Source: UBA1672 sp963977495
GTDB taxonomy: Bacteria; Pseudomonadota; Alphaproteobacteria; Micavibrionales; Micavibrionaceae
DNA length: 64,000 nucleotides
Assembly (NCBI GenBank): GCA_963977495.1
Contig: CAXBOT010000002.1
Location: 202,700-266,699 of the forward strand
Reading direction: 5' to 3'
The notes below the pieces were generated by a model, which was not told the origin of the DNA, did not search any database, and saw only the letters and a program-made list of their open reading frames with translations. The first letter of the stretch is position 1; every line of letters begins with the position of its first letter. The position numbers and the translations under genes are program-made. Positions 51,701 to 61,803 of the stretch are shown here, piece after piece.

Positions 51701-51729
51701 TTGACAACTGCCTTGCTGTAGGCCATATA
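51701..51729 (+). promoter_or_regulatory. candidate rpoBC promoter
   Basis: Perfect TTGACA (51701-51706), 17 bases, CATATA (51724-51729). It lies just after the rplL attenuator and would give a 155-base rpoB leader. Confidence 0.55.
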
Positions 51730-51807
51730 GCTAGCAAAGTTTCAGGGATGAACGTGATACCGGTATTGAATACGGACCTTGTTAAGGTACAAAACGTTAT
51801 AGATTAG

Positions 51808-51846
51808 AACCGCTTTGGCATTACACGGTAATGCTGAGAAGTGGTT
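51808..51846 (+). repeat. long hairpin in the rpoB leader
   Basis: AACC...GGTT outer arms, then GCATTAC (51818-51824) against GTAATGC (51828-51834) with a three-base loop. Ends 45 bases before the rpoB ATG. Could be an RNase III site or a regulatory leader stem. Confidence 0.5.
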
Positions 51847-51891
51847 ATTTTGCTTTTCGGAGCATGGAAATTTAAAAAAGGTAGGATCATT

Positions 51892-54800
51892 ATGTGCGCA
51901 GCAAAAGCCAAAAACGAATCAAAAAAATATATTTCCGCTAATAGTATTGAGAGTTTCACAGGTCGTAAAAGAGTACGCCGGAGTTTTGGCCGTATTGATG
52001 AAGTCGCACAAATGCCCAATTTGATTGAGCTTCAGCGCGATTCTTACGAGCGTTTCCAACAAAAAGATGTCCCCGCCGATCAAAGAGAGATCACAGGGCT
52101 TGAAGAGGTTTTGGCTTCTGTTTTCCCAATTCGTGATTTTGGTGATAAAGCGGAAATTGACTTCGTTAAATATGAATTTGAAGAGCCTAAGTATGACGTT
52201 GAGGAATGTCAGCAACGCGGTATGACTTATGCTGCGCCTTTGCGCGTGACCTTGCGTTTGTCTGTTTTTGATGTTGATGAGGATACAGGGCTGCGCTCTA
52301 TCCGCGACATCAAGGAACAGGATGTTTACATGGTTGATATGCCGATGATGACAGAGAACGGTACGTTCGTTGTTAACGGCACTGAGCGTGTTATCGTTTC
52401 TCAGATGCACCGTTCACCTGGTGTGTTCTTTGATCATGATAATGGTAAGACACACGTAACAGGGAAATATTTGTTCTCTGCGCGAGTTATCCCTTACCGT
52501 GGTTCATGGTTGGATTTTGAATTTGATGCTAAAGACCTTATGTATGTGCGTATTGATCGTCGTCGTAAGTTGCCTTTGACAACATTCTTGCGTTGTTTGG
52601 ACAGTGCGGAAACGCAAAAATTGCGCGCCGAAGCCGAAGCCAATGATGAGGTTATTGATCCGTTGATGGTGCAGGGGATGTCTAACGAGGAATTGTTGGG
52701 CATATTCTATGATTCAATTACATATAAGCAGGATAAAAAAGGCTGGAAAACACCGTTTGATGGTGAGCGTCTGCGCGGCGTTAAATTGGCTCATGGTCTT
52801 GTTGATGCGAAAACAGGTAGTGTTGTTGTTGACGAAGGGGAGAAAATCACCCCACGTAAAGCCAAAAAATTGGCTGAAGACGGCTTGAAAGATGTTTTGG
52901 TTCAGTCCGAGCACATTATTGGTCAATATTTGGCAAAAGACATTTATGACCTGACAACAGGTTTGGTTTTGTTCGAAGCCGGACATGAAGTTGAAGAAGA
53001 TGATTTCGCAAAGCTTGAAGAAGCAAAAGTGAAAGAAATCGACCTATTGCACATTGATTACCTGAATGTTGGCCCATATATGCGTAATACGCTTATGGCT
53101 GATAAGTGTGACACGCGCGAAGAAGCGTTGATTGATATTTATCGTGTTATGCGTCCGGGTGAGCCACCAACAGTTGATTCAGCGCAAGGTCTGTTTGACT
53201 CCTTGTTCTTCGATGCAGAGCGTTATGATCTGTCACCGGTTGGTCGCGTTAAAATGAATGCGCGTCTTGATCTGGATGCAGATGACCAATTCCGTATCTT
53301 GTGTAAAGAAGATATTCTGGCCATCGTTAAGTATCTACATGATTTGAAAGATGGTAAAGGCGAGGTTGACGATATTGATAACCTTGGTAACCGTCGTGTG
53401 CGTTCCGTTGGTGAGTTGATGGAAAATCAGGTGCGTATCGGTTTGTTGCGTATGGAGCGTGCGATCCGTGAGCGTATGTCATCTGTTGAGATCGACACAT
53501 ATATGCCGCATGACTTGATCAACTCTAAGCCAGCGCAAGCTGCTGTCCGTGAATTCTTTGGTTCATCGCAGTTGTCACAGTTTATGGACCAAACCAACCC
53601 ATTGTCTGAAATTACGCACAAGCGTCGCTTGTCTGCGCTTGGGCCGGGTGGTTTGACACGTGAGCGTGCGGGTTTTGAGGTACGTGACGTTCACCCAACG
53701 CACTATGGTCGTATCTGTCCGATTGAAACGCCTGAAGGGCCGAATATTGGTTTGATTAACTCTTTGGCGACATTTGCCCGTGTGAACCAGTATGGCTTTA
53801 TCGAAAGTCCATACCGTAAGGTTGAGAACGGTAAAGTGACACCTGAAGTGGTTTATATGTCCGCCATGGAAGAAGCCAAATACACAATCGCGCAGGCCAA
53901 CTCGGTTCTGACAAAGGTTGGTGGTTTTGAGGCGGACCTTGTGTCTTGTCGTCAGGCTGGTGAAAACGTTATGGCGTTGCCAGAGCAAATTGAATATATG
54001 GACGTTTCGCCTAAGCAGATGGTGTCTGTTGCGGCGTCACTTATTCCGTTCTTGGAGAACGATGATGCGAACCGTGCTTTGATGGGTTCAAACATGATGC
54101 GTCAGGCTGTGCCATTGTTGCGTTCAACTGCGCCGCTTGTCGGAACAGGGATGGAAGCAATCGTTGCTCGTGATTCAGGTGCGTCTGTTGTTGCTCGCCG
54201 CGCGGGTGTTGTGACGAAAGTTGATGCACAGCGCGTTGTTGTTCAAGCGACGCATATCGTGAGCGCGGATGAGCCTGTTGTAGACATCTATAAATTGGCG
54301 AAATTTCAACGTTCAAACCAAGATACATGTATCAACCAACGTCCACTTGTGAAGGTTGGTGATAACGTAAGACCGGGTGATATCATTGCCGATGGTCCTT
54401 CGACTGATCTTGGTGAATTGGCTTTGGGTCGTAACATCACCGTGGCGTTTATGCCTTGGAATGGTTACAACTTCGAAGACTCGATTTTGATTAACGAAAC
54501 AATCGTTCGTGACGATGTGTTCACATCCATCCATCTTGAGGAATTTGAGGTAATGGCGCGTGACACACGTTTGGGCGCAGAAGAGATCACACGTGACATT
54601 CCGAATGTTGGTGAAGAAGCTCTGAAACACCTTGACGAAGCCGGTATCGTTCACATTGGTGCAGAAGTGCACCCTGGTGATATTTTGTGCGGTAAGGTTA
54701 CACCAAAAGGTGAATCACCAATGACACCGGAAGAAAAACTTCTGCGTGCGATCTTTGGTGAAAAAGCGGCTGATGTGAAAGATACATCATTGCGCTTGCC

Positions 54801-56139
54801 CCCTGGTGCGTCCGGTACAATCGTTGAGGTTCGCGTCTTTAACCGTCGCGGCGTTGATAAAGATGCCCGTGCGATGTCGATCGAACAAGAAGAAATCGAA
54901 CGTTTGGCGAAAGACCGCGATGATGAACGTCGTATCCTCGAAGATGGTTTCTATGGTCGTTTGGCACAAATGATCGAAGGCGAAACTGTCGGTACAGCGC
55001 CAAAAGGCGAATCTTTGAAAAAAGGTGATGTGATTACAAAAGCCGCTTTGGATGATATGAAGCGCGGCCTATGGCGTCAAATCGCAGTAAAAGACGAAAC
55101 ACGTATGGAAGAAATCGAAGCGATGTCAAAAACGTTTGACGCTGCTGTTGATGATCTGAAAGAGCGTTTCGAGAACAAAGTTGAAAAACTTCAACGTGGT
55201 GACGAATTGTTACCGGGCGTTATGAAGATGGTCAAAGTGTTCGTTGCTGTGAAACGTAAAATGCAGCCTGGTGATAAAATGGCCGGTCGTCACGGTAATA
55301 AAGGGGTTGTTTCCCGTATTATGCCGCAAGAAGACATGCCATATCTGGAAGATGGTCGTACCGTTGATATCGTGTTGAACCCGCTTGGTGTTCCATCACG
55401 TATGAATGTCGGTCAGATTCTTGAAACGCATTTGGGTTGGGCCTCTGTAAATCTTGGTAAACAAATCGGTGAAATGATCGATGCGTTCCAAGATCGCAAG
55501 AACCCGAGCAAAGAAGAGCGCAAAGAACTGAACGAGAAGCTGGAAGTTGTTTACGGTGATCGTGAGTATAAAGAAAAAGTATGTGATCTTGATGATGTTG
55601 AAATCATTGAAATGGCCAATAATCTGCGCAGTGGTGTGCCGATGGGAACGCCGGTTTTCGATGGTGCAGACGAAGGTGATATCACAGATCTTCTTGGAAA
55701 AGCTGGTTTGGATTCTTCCGGTCAGATGCGCTTGATCGATGGTCGTACGGGGGAATATTTCCACCGCAGTGTGACCGTTGGTATCATGTACATGCTTAAA
55801 CTTCACCACTTGGTGGATGATAAGATTCACGCACGTTCTATCGGGCCATATTCACTTGTGACGCAACAGCCACTTGGCGGTAAAGCACAGTTCGGTGGAC
55901 AGCGCTTCGGTGAGATGGAAGTTTGGGCTTTGCAGGCTTACGGCGCGGCTTACACCTTGCAGGAAATGTTGACAGTGAAATCTGATGACGTTGCCGGTCG
56001 CTCGAAAGTGTATGAAAGCATCGTTCGCGGCGAAGACAATTTCGAGATCGGTATTCCGGAATCATTCAATGTTTTGACCAAGGAATTAAAAGCCTTGTGT
56101 TTGAATGTCGATATGAAGCAAAGCGGATCGAAGTCGTAA
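51892..56139 (+). CDS. rpoB: DNA-directed RNA polymerase subunit beta
   Basis: Catalytic-core subunit, 1415 residues (E. coli 1342). Start ATG at 51892 (MCAAKAKNESKK) has TAGGAT upstream; a longer GTG frame begins inside the leader hairpin and is rejected. Rifampicin-pocket region reads FFGSSQLSQFMDQTNPLSEITHKRRLSALGPGG, with Asp516, His526 and Ser531 (E. coli numbering) all wild type; Asn518 is Thr. Further motifs HPTHYGRICPIETPEGPNIGL, NGYNFEDSIL and KMAGRHGNKGVVS, and the C-terminal GGKAQFGGQRFGEMEVWALQAYGAAYTLQE. Rif-sensitive by sequence. Confidence 0.98.
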   Translation: MCAAKAKNESKKYISANSIESFTGRKRVRRSFGRIDEVAQMPNLIELQRDSYERFQQKDVPADQREITGLEEVLASVFPIRDFGDKAEIDFVKYEFEEPKYDVEECQQRGMTYAAPLRVTLRLSVFDVDEDTGLRSIRDIKEQDVYMVDMPMMTENGTFVVNGTERVIVSQMHRSPGVFFDHDNGKTHVTGKYLFSARVIPYRGSWLDFEFDAKDLMYVRIDRRRKLPLTTFLRCLDSAETQKLRAEAEANDEVIDPLMVQGMSNEELLGIFYDSITYKQDKKGWKTPFDGERLRGVKLAHGLVDAKTGSVVVDEGEKITPRKAKKLAEDGLKDVLVQSEHIIGQYLAKDIYDLTTGLVLFEAGHEVEEDDFAKLEEAKVKEIDLLHIDYLNVGPYMRNTLMADKCDTREEALIDIYRVMRPGEPPTVDSAQGLFDSLFFDAERYDLSPVGRVKMNARLDLDADDQFRILCKEDILAIVKYLHDLKDGKGEVDDIDNLGNRRVRSVGELMENQVRIGLLRMERAIRERMSSVEIDTYMPHDLINSKPAQAAVREFFGSSQLSQFMDQTNPLSEITHKRRLSALGPGGLTRERAGFEVRDVHPTHYGRICPIETPEGPNIGLINSLATFARVNQYGFIESPYRKVENGKVTPEVVYMSAMEEAKYTIAQANSVLTKVGGFEADLVSCRQAGENVMALPEQIEYMDVSPKQMVSVAASLIPFLENDDANRALMGSNMMRQAVPLLRSTAPLVGTGMEAIVARDSGASVVARRAGVVTKVDAQRVVVQATHIVSADEPVVDIYKLAKFQRSNQDTCINQRPLVKVGDNVRPGDIIADGPSTDLGELALGRNITVAFMPWNGYNFEDSILINETIVRDDVFTSIHLEEFEVMARDTRLGAEEITRDIPNVGEEALKHLDEAGIVHIGAEVHPGDILCGKVTPKGESPMTPEEKLLRAIFGEKAADVKDTSLRLPPGASGTIVEVRVFNRRGVDKDARAMSIEQEEIERLAKDRDDERRILEDGFYGRLAQMIEGETVGTAPKGESLKKGDVITKAALDDMKRGLWRQIAVKDETRMEEIEAMSKTFDAAVDDLKERFENKVEKLQRGDELLPGVMKMVKVFVAVKRKMQPGDKMAGRHGNKGVVSRIMPQEDMPYLEDGRTVDIVLNPLGVPSRMNVGQILETHLGWASVNLGKQIGEMIDAFQDRKNPSKEERKELNEKLEVVYGDREYKEKVCDLDDVEIIEMANNLRSGVPMGTPVFDGADEGDITDLLGKAGLDSSGQMRLIDGRTGEYFHRSVTVGIMYMLKLHHLVDDKIHARSIGPYSLVTQQPLGGKAQFGGQRFGEMEVWALQAYGAAYTLQEMLTVKSDDVAGRSKVYESIVRGEDNFEIGIPESFNVLTKELKALCLNVDMKQSGSKS

Positions 56140-56188
56140 TAATCGGTGATCTAGAAGATATAGCCCAGAAAAGAAAAGGGAAAATACA

Positions 56189-59100
56189 ATGAATGAATTG
56201 ATGAACTTATTCGGTCAACCCACAGGACCACAAAGCTTCGATAGTATCCGTATCTCGATTGCATCACCGCAACAGATCAATAGCTGGTCTTTTGGTGAAG
56301 TGAAAAAGCCGGAAACAATCAACTATCGTACGTTCAAACCTGAAAAAGACGGTTTGTTTTGTGCGCGTATCTTTGGCCCCGTGAAAGACTATGAATGTTT
56401 GTGCGGTAAATATAAGCGCATGAAATATAAAGGCATCATTTGTGAAAAATGTGGTGTCGAAGTGACATTGACCAAAGTGCGTCGTGAGCGCATGGGTCAT
56501 ATTGATCTGGCCTCTCCGGTTGCGCATATTTGGTTCTTGAAATCATTGCCTTCTCGTATCGGTCTGATCATGGACATGACATTGAAGGAGCTTGAGCGCG
56601 TTCTTTACTTTGAAAATTTCATCGTGATTGAGCCCGGTATGACTCCGTTGAAGCCATTCCAGCTTTTGAACGAAGAAGAATATTACGACGCACAGGACGA
56701 GTACGGCGAGGAAAATTTCCGCGCAGGTATCGGCGCCGAAGCAATGAAAGAAATTTTGTCTGCTTTGGATCTGGAAGAGGAACTTGCGCAGGTTGAAGAA
56801 GACCTGAAAGAAACCAATTCCGAAGCCAAGCGTAAGAAATATGTGAAGCGTATTAAATTGCTCGAAGCTTTCATCACCTCAGGCACACGCCCAGAGTGGA
56901 TGATCTTGGATGTTGTTCCTGTTCTTCCGCCCGAATTGCGCCCACTTGTGCCGTTGGATGGTGGTCGTTTCGCGACATCAGATTTGAACGATCTTTATCG
57001 CCGCGTGATTAACCGTAACAACCGTTTGAAGCGTTTGATGGAACTGCGCGCACCTGACATTATCGTGCGTAACGAAAAACGTATGCTTCAGGAATCTGTT
57101 GATGCATTGTTTGACAATGGTCGTCGTGGCCGTGTGATTACAGGCGCGAATAAGCGTCCATTGAAATCACTGTCCGATATGTTGAAAGGGAAGCAAGGTC
57201 GTTTCCGTCAAAACCTTCTTGGAAAGCGTGTTGATTATTCCGGTCGTTCGGTCATTGTTGTTGGCCCTGAACTGAAATTGCATCAATGTGGTTTGCCGAA
57301 GAAAATGGCGCTCGAATTGTTCAAGCCGTTTATCTATCACAAGCTGGAACTTTACGGCATGGCCTCTACGGTTAAAGCTGCGAAGAAGATGGTTGAGAAA
57401 GAACGCCCTGAAGTTTGGGATATTCTTGAAGAAGTTATCCGCGAGCATCCTGTTATGCTTAACCGTGCACCAACATTGCACCGTTTGGGTATTCAGGCAT
57501 TCGAACCAGTTTTGATCGAAGGTAAAGCGATTCAGCTTCACCCATTGGTATGTACAGCGTTTAACGCCGACTTTGACGGTGACCAAATGGCTGTTCACGT
57601 ACCATTGTCAATCGAAGCACAGCTTGAAGCACGTTGCTTGATGATGGCGACAAACAATATTCTCTCACCTGCGAACGGTAAGCCGATTATTGTGCCATCT
57701 CAGGATATTGTTTTGGGATTGTATTATCTTTCAATCTTGCTTGATGGTGAAAAAGGCGAAGGTATGATTTTCCGCGGTGCGGGTGAGATCATGCATGCAC
57801 TTGAAAACCATGAGGTATCATTGCACGCCAAGATCAAATGTCGTTATCACGGCGTTGATGAAAATGGTGACAAGAAAACAGAAATCGTTGACACAACACC
57901 AGGGCGTATCATTCTTTCGGAATTACTACCACGTCACCCGAATGTACCGTTTAGCGTTTTGAATCAGGTTCTTACGAAAAAAGAAATCTCGAACATGATT
58001 GATACTGTGTATCGTCACTGTGGTCAGAAAGAAACGGTTATCTTCTGTGATCGCATGATGAAACTCGGTTTCAAATATGCGTGTATTTCCGGTATTTCCT
58101 TCGGTAAAGATGATTTGATTATTCCTGAGGAAAAACAAAAGCTTGTTGCAGAAGCAAACGACAAGGTTGCCGAGTTTGAACAGCAATATATGGATGGTCT
58201 GATCACGAAAGGTGAGAAGTACAACAAAGTTGTCGATATCTGGTCAAAAGCAACAGATGATGTTGCGGATGCTATGATGGCGCGTATTTCTGATATTTCA
58301 ACCGGACTAAATGCCGTTTACATGATGGCACACTCTGGTGCGCGTGGATCTGCAGCGCAGATTCGTCAGCTTGCCGGTATGCGTGGCTTGATGGCAAAAC
58401 CATCTGGTGAAATTATCGAAAACCCGATTATCTCGAACTTTAAAGAAGGTTTGACGGTTCTTGAATACTTTAACTCCACACACGGTGCACGTAAAGGTCT
58501 TGCGGATACTGCGCTTAAGACAGCGAACTCCGGTTATCTGACACGTCGTCTTGTTGACGTGGCACAAGATGCGATCATTACCGAAGTGGATTGTGAAACT
58601 GAAAATGGTATCAAAATGCGCGCTGTGATGAACGGTGCGGATATTGTTGTGCCATTGTCAGAACGTATTCTTGGTCGTACACCAGCAACTGAAATCAAAG
58701 ACCCTCTTTCAGGCGACATTATTGTCCATGCCTCTGAGGTGATTGACGAAGTAACAGCAGAGCGTATTGAAACTGCCGGAATTGATGAAATTCAGGTGCG
58801 TTCAGTATTGACCTGTCAGGCGGAAAGCCATGGTGTTTGTGCAAAATGTTATGGTCGTGATCTGGCACGCGGAACCGAAGTTAATATCGGTGAAGCGGTT
58901 GGTGTTATGGCTGCACAATCTATCGGTGAGCCGGGTACACAGCTTACAATGCGTACATTCCACATTGGTGGTGCGGCGCAGAGGGGCGCAGAACGTTCAC
59001 ATGTTGATGCCAATATCGAAGGTAAAGTTGAAATCCGTAATCAAAACGTGGTTAAAAACTCCGAAGGTATTGAAATCGTTATGGGTCGTAATACCGAAAT

Positions 59101-60415
59101 CGTACTTCTTGATAAGAAAGGCGTCGAAAAAGCAACACACCGTGTTCCTTATGGTGCGCGCTTGCTTATTAAAGATGGCGGCAAGGTCAAAATCGGCGAT
59201 AAAATGGCCGAGTGGGACCCCTACACATTACCTGTGATCACCGAAAAAGACGGTATTGCGCATTACTTCGATCTTGTTGAAGGTGTGTCTATAACCGACG
59301 ATGCGGATGAAGCAACGGGTATTGCATCTAAGAAGGTGATTGACTGGAGATCTCAGCCAAAAGGCGGCGATCTGAAGCCACGTATCTCTTTGTTGGATAA
59401 AAAGGGCAAGGTTATTACACTGCCGAACACGATGCCTGCAAACTATTATCTGTCTGTGGACTCTGTTCTTTCTGTAGAGAATGAGCAAGAAGTCAAGGCG
59501 GGTGATATTATCGCACGTATTCCACGCGAAACGTCGAAGACCCGTGATATTACAGGGGGTCTGCCACGTGTGGCGGAATTGTTCGAGGCACGTATGCCGA
59601 AGGACTTCGCTGTGATCAGTGAGAATGACGGTTATGTCGAGTTCGGTAAGGATTATAAATCCAAACGCCGTATCGTTGTCCGTCCGTCTAATGCAGATGA
59701 AGAGGCTTCGGAATATCTTGTACCAAAAGGCCGTCACTTGGCCGTACATGAAGGTGACTTCGTGCGTAAGGGTGATCCGCTTCTTGATGGTGCGCTCGTA
59801 CCACATGACATCTTGAATGTTATGGGTGTTGAGGCTTTGGCTGAATATCTGACAAACGAAGTTCAGGACGTTTACCGCCTGCAAGGGGTTAAGATCAACG
59901 ATAAGCATATCGAAGTGATCGTACGCCAGATGATGCAGAAGGTCGAAGTTCAGTCCGTCGGTGATTCAACATATCTCGTTGGTGAGAATATTGATCGTCA
60001 GGAATTCGACGAAACCTGTCAGAAATATATCGCGGATGGTAAAATTCCACCGGAAGGCAAGCCTGTTTTGCAAGGGATCACGAAAGCATCTCTACAGACA
60101 CGCTCCTTTATCTCGGCGGCGTCTTTCCAAGAAACAACACGCGTGCTGACCGATGCTGCTGTAAACGGCAAGGTTGACAGATTGTTTGGCTTGAAAGAAA
60201 ACGTGATCGTCGGGCGTCTTATCCCTGCGGGTACGGGTGCTTATGTCAACGACATTAAGCGCGTAGCCTCTGAACGTGATGATGTTGCGATTGCCAACAT
60301 GCCTGAGCGTGAGGAGCTTGTTGCTTCTGTGTCCGGCGAAGTGGCCGCATTGTCTGAAAGCACGTCTGAGGACAGCGATTCTGATGGTGACGCAAAAGAA
60401 GCCGTTAACGGTTAA
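56189..60415 (+). CDS. rpoC: DNA-directed RNA polymerase subunit beta'
   Basis: Catalytic-core subunit of 1408 residues. Contains the N-terminal zinc site (CLCGKYKRMKYKGIICEKCGVEVT), the switch/lid region, the active-site NADFDGDQMAVHVP with three Asp binding Mg, the bridge/trigger region MMAHSGARGSAAQIRQLAGMRGLMAKP, the second zinc site CQAESHGVCAKCYGRDLARG and GEAVGVMAAQSIGEPGTQLTMRTFH. The tail is Ser/Asp-rich. Starts 49 bases after rpoB with AAAAGGGAAAA upstream. Confidence 0.98.
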   Translation: MNELMNLFGQPTGPQSFDSIRISIASPQQINSWSFGEVKKPETINYRTFKPEKDGLFCARIFGPVKDYECLCGKYKRMKYKGIICEKCGVEVTLTKVRRERMGHIDLASPVAHIWFLKSLPSRIGLIMDMTLKELERVLYFENFIVIEPGMTPLKPFQLLNEEEYYDAQDEYGEENFRAGIGAEAMKEILSALDLEEELAQVEEDLKETNSEAKRKKYVKRIKLLEAFITSGTRPEWMILDVVPVLPPELRPLVPLDGGRFATSDLNDLYRRVINRNNRLKRLMELRAPDIIVRNEKRMLQESVDALFDNGRRGRVITGANKRPLKSLSDMLKGKQGRFRQNLLGKRVDYSGRSVIVVGPELKLHQCGLPKKMALELFKPFIYHKLELYGMASTVKAAKKMVEKERPEVWDILEEVIREHPVMLNRAPTLHRLGIQAFEPVLIEGKAIQLHPLVCTAFNADFDGDQMAVHVPLSIEAQLEARCLMMATNNILSPANGKPIIVPSQDIVLGLYYLSILLDGEKGEGMIFRGAGEIMHALENHEVSLHAKIKCRYHGVDENGDKKTEIVDTTPGRIILSELLPRHPNVPFSVLNQVLTKKEISNMIDTVYRHCGQKETVIFCDRMMKLGFKYACISGISFGKDDLIIPEEKQKLVAEANDKVAEFEQQYMDGLITKGEKYNKVVDIWSKATDDVADAMMARISDISTGLNAVYMMAHSGARGSAAQIRQLAGMRGLMAKPSGEIIENPIISNFKEGLTVLEYFNSTHGARKGLADTALKTANSGYLTRRLVDVAQDAIITEVDCETENGIKMRAVMNGADIVVPLSERILGRTPATEIKDPLSGDIIVHASEVIDEVTAERIETAGIDEIQVRSVLTCQAESHGVCAKCYGRDLARGTEVNIGEAVGVMAAQSIGEPGTQLTMRTFHIGGAAQRGAERSHVDANIEGKVEIRNQNVVKNSEGIEIVMGRNTEIVLLDKKGVEKATHRVPYGARLLIKDGGKVKIGDKMAEWDPYTLPVITEKDGIAHYFDLVEGVSITDDADEATGIASKKVIDWRSQPKGGDLKPRISLLDKKGKVITLPNTMPANYYLSVDSVLSVENEQEVKAGDIIARIPRETSKTRDITGGLPRVAELFEARMPKDFAVISENDGYVEFGKDYKSKRRIVVRPSNADEEASEYLVPKGRHLAVHEGDFVRKGDPLLDGALVPHDILNVMGVEALAEYLTNEVQDVYRLQGVKINDKHIEVIVRQMMQKVEVQSVGDSTYLVGENIDRQEFDETCQKYIADGKIPPEGKPVLQGITKASLQTRSFISAASFQETTRVLTDAAVNGKVDRLFGLKENVIVGRLIPAGTGAYVNDIKRVASERDDVAIANMPEREELVASVSGEVAALSESTSEDSDSDGDAKEAVNG

Positions 60416-60445
60416 TATTGACACTGTTATATCTTTGAAATTATG

Positions 60446-60477
60446 AGAGAGGGGGGTAAATACCTCCCTCTTTTTTT
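60446..60477 (+). terminator. rpoC intrinsic terminator
   Basis: GAGAGGGGGGTA against TACCTCCCTC with an A loop, followed by seven T (60471-60477). Closes the rplK-rpoC cluster. Confidence 0.85.
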
Positions 60478-60615
60478 GTGCGAAGCTGTTGTTATTTTTT
60501 GAAAATTGAAGCACAAAATGTGCGGATTTATCATTTTAGAAATCGCAAAAACACGGTTTTTTGTGCCATTCATTCAATAATATCGCAATCAATTAAAAAC
60601 TTTGTAAAACTTTTC

Positions 60616-60644
60616 TTGACGAGGGCGAATCTATACCCTATATT
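60616..60644 (+). promoter_or_regulatory. strong promoter of the str operon
   Basis: TTGACG (60616-60621), 17 bases, TATATT (60639-60644). Near-consensus. It leads to a 220-base 5' leader for rpsL. The other part of the 455-base gap, 60478-60615, shows no gene or clear signal. Confidence 0.8.
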
Positions 60645-60697
60645 CCGCGCCACTGTGATGGGCGTCCTGAACATGTATGTGAAGTAGGGACGTGCAA

Positions 60698-60756
60698 CAT
60701 TCGAAGAATAAAATTTTGGTTCACTTCAGTTTAGCGTGGTACAAAATTTTCGAATG
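60698..60756 (+). ncRNA. structured leader of rpsL mRNA
   Basis: CATTCGAA (60698-60705) and TTCGAATG (60749-60756) are exact arms, with a second pair AAAATTTT (60710-60717 and 60743-60750) inside or competing. A smaller CGTCC/GGACG stem lies at 60663-60692. No known riboswitch or ribosomal-protein leader family is recognised. Confidence 0.45.
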
Positions 60757-60870
60757 CTCTGCGGAAAAATACATCGATTTAAACATGCTTTAATGTTTGA
60801 CATGATGTGTAAATCCGCGCTAAATGCCTCCATCCTAATGAATTGAGATTTAAATTTAAGAAGGTTTGAT

Positions 60871-61242
60871 ATGCCAACCATTCAGCAATTAGTACGTAAT
60901 CCTCGTAAAAGGGTTGTCAAAGCAAAGAAAAACAGAGCGTTGAAGAGCAATCCTCAGCGTCGTGGTGTTTGTACGCGTGTTTATACGACAACACCTAAGA
61001 AGCCAAACTCAGCTCTTCGTAAAGTAGCGAAAGTTCGTTTGACGACTGGAATTGAAGTTATTTGTTATATCCCTGGTGAAGGCCACAACTTGCAGGAGCA
61101 CTCAGTTGTTCTTGTGCGCGGTGGTCGTGTAAAGGATTTGCCTGGTGTGCGCTATACAATTATTCGCGGTACGCTGGATACGCAAGGTGTTAAAGATCGT
61201 AAACAATCACGTTCACGCTACGGCGCGAAACGTCCGAAGTAA
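60871..61242 (+). CDS. rpsL: 30S ribosomal protein S12
   Basis: Decoding-site protein, 123 residues. Has MPTIQQLVRNPRKR, TTPKKPNSALRKVAKVRL with Lys43 (E. coli numbering) wild type, and VRGGRVKDLPGVRYTIIRG with Lys88 wild type, so streptomycin sensitivity is expected. AAGAAGG sits before the ATG. First gene of the str operon. Confidence 0.98.
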   Translation: MPTIQQLVRNPRKRVVKAKKNRALKSNPQRRGVCTRVYTTTPKKPNSALRKVAKVRLTTGIEVICYIPGEGHNLQEHSVVLVRGGRVKDLPGVRYTIIRGTLDTQGVKDRKQSRSRYGAKRPK

Positions 61243-61254
61243 GAGGAAGAATAT

Positions 61255-61785
61255 ATGTCACGTCGTCGTAGAGCTGATAAACGCGTTATTTTACCGGATC
61301 CCAAATTTGCGGATCTCGTATTGTCAAAATTCATCAATAACTTGATGATGGATGGTAAGAAATCTACTGCCGAAGGTATCGTTTATGGTGCTATTGAGGT
61401 TTTGGATGGTAAGAAGCCGGTAAATGAAAACAAGCCGGATGACGGTGAAAATGTTGCAGATGTTGCTTTGAATTCAAAAAGCGTTGGTTTGGGCTTGTTC
61501 CATACAGCACTTAAGAATGTAAAGCCACGCTTGGAAGTGCGTTCACGCCGTGTTGGTGGTGCGACTTATCAGGTGCCTGTTGAGGTGCGTAGTGAGCGTT
61601 CTGTGGCTTTGGCGATGCGTTGGATTATCGATGCGGCGCGTAAGCGCGGTGAGAACACAATGCGCGATCGTTTGGCGGCTGAGCTTTATGATGCTGCAAG
61701 TGAGCGCGGCTCTGCTGTGAAAAAGCGTGACGATACGCACAAGATGGCTGATGCGAATAAGGCATTCGCTCATTATAGATGGTAA
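61255..61785 (+). CDS. rpsG: 30S ribosomal protein S7 with internal insertion
   Basis: 16S rRNA-binding head protein. 176 residues, against about 156 in most bacteria. The core is standard: MSRRRRADKRVILPDPKF, FINNLMMDGKKSTAE, HTALKNVKPRLEVRSRRVGGATYQVPVEV and ARKRGENTM. About 20 extra residues (60-85, around KKPVNENKPDDGENVADVA) fall in the loop between the second and third helices, which normally reads directly into the VKP part. Follows rpsL by 12 bases. Confidence 0.97.
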   Translation: MSRRRRADKRVILPDPKFADLVLSKFINNLMMDGKKSTAEGIVYGAIEVLDGKKPVNENKPDDGENVADVALNSKSVGLGLFHTALKNVKPRLEVRSRRVGGATYQVPVEVRSERSVALAMRWIIDAARKRGENTMRDRLAAELYDAASERGSAVKKRDDTHKMADANKAFAHYRW

Positions 61786-61803
61786 GAATAAGGAAAACGG
61801 ATT

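Noticed and set aside
59228..59908. Minus-strand 226-codon frame inside rpoC
   Set aside because: Antisense to the conserved C-terminal part of beta'; length comes from biased codon use.
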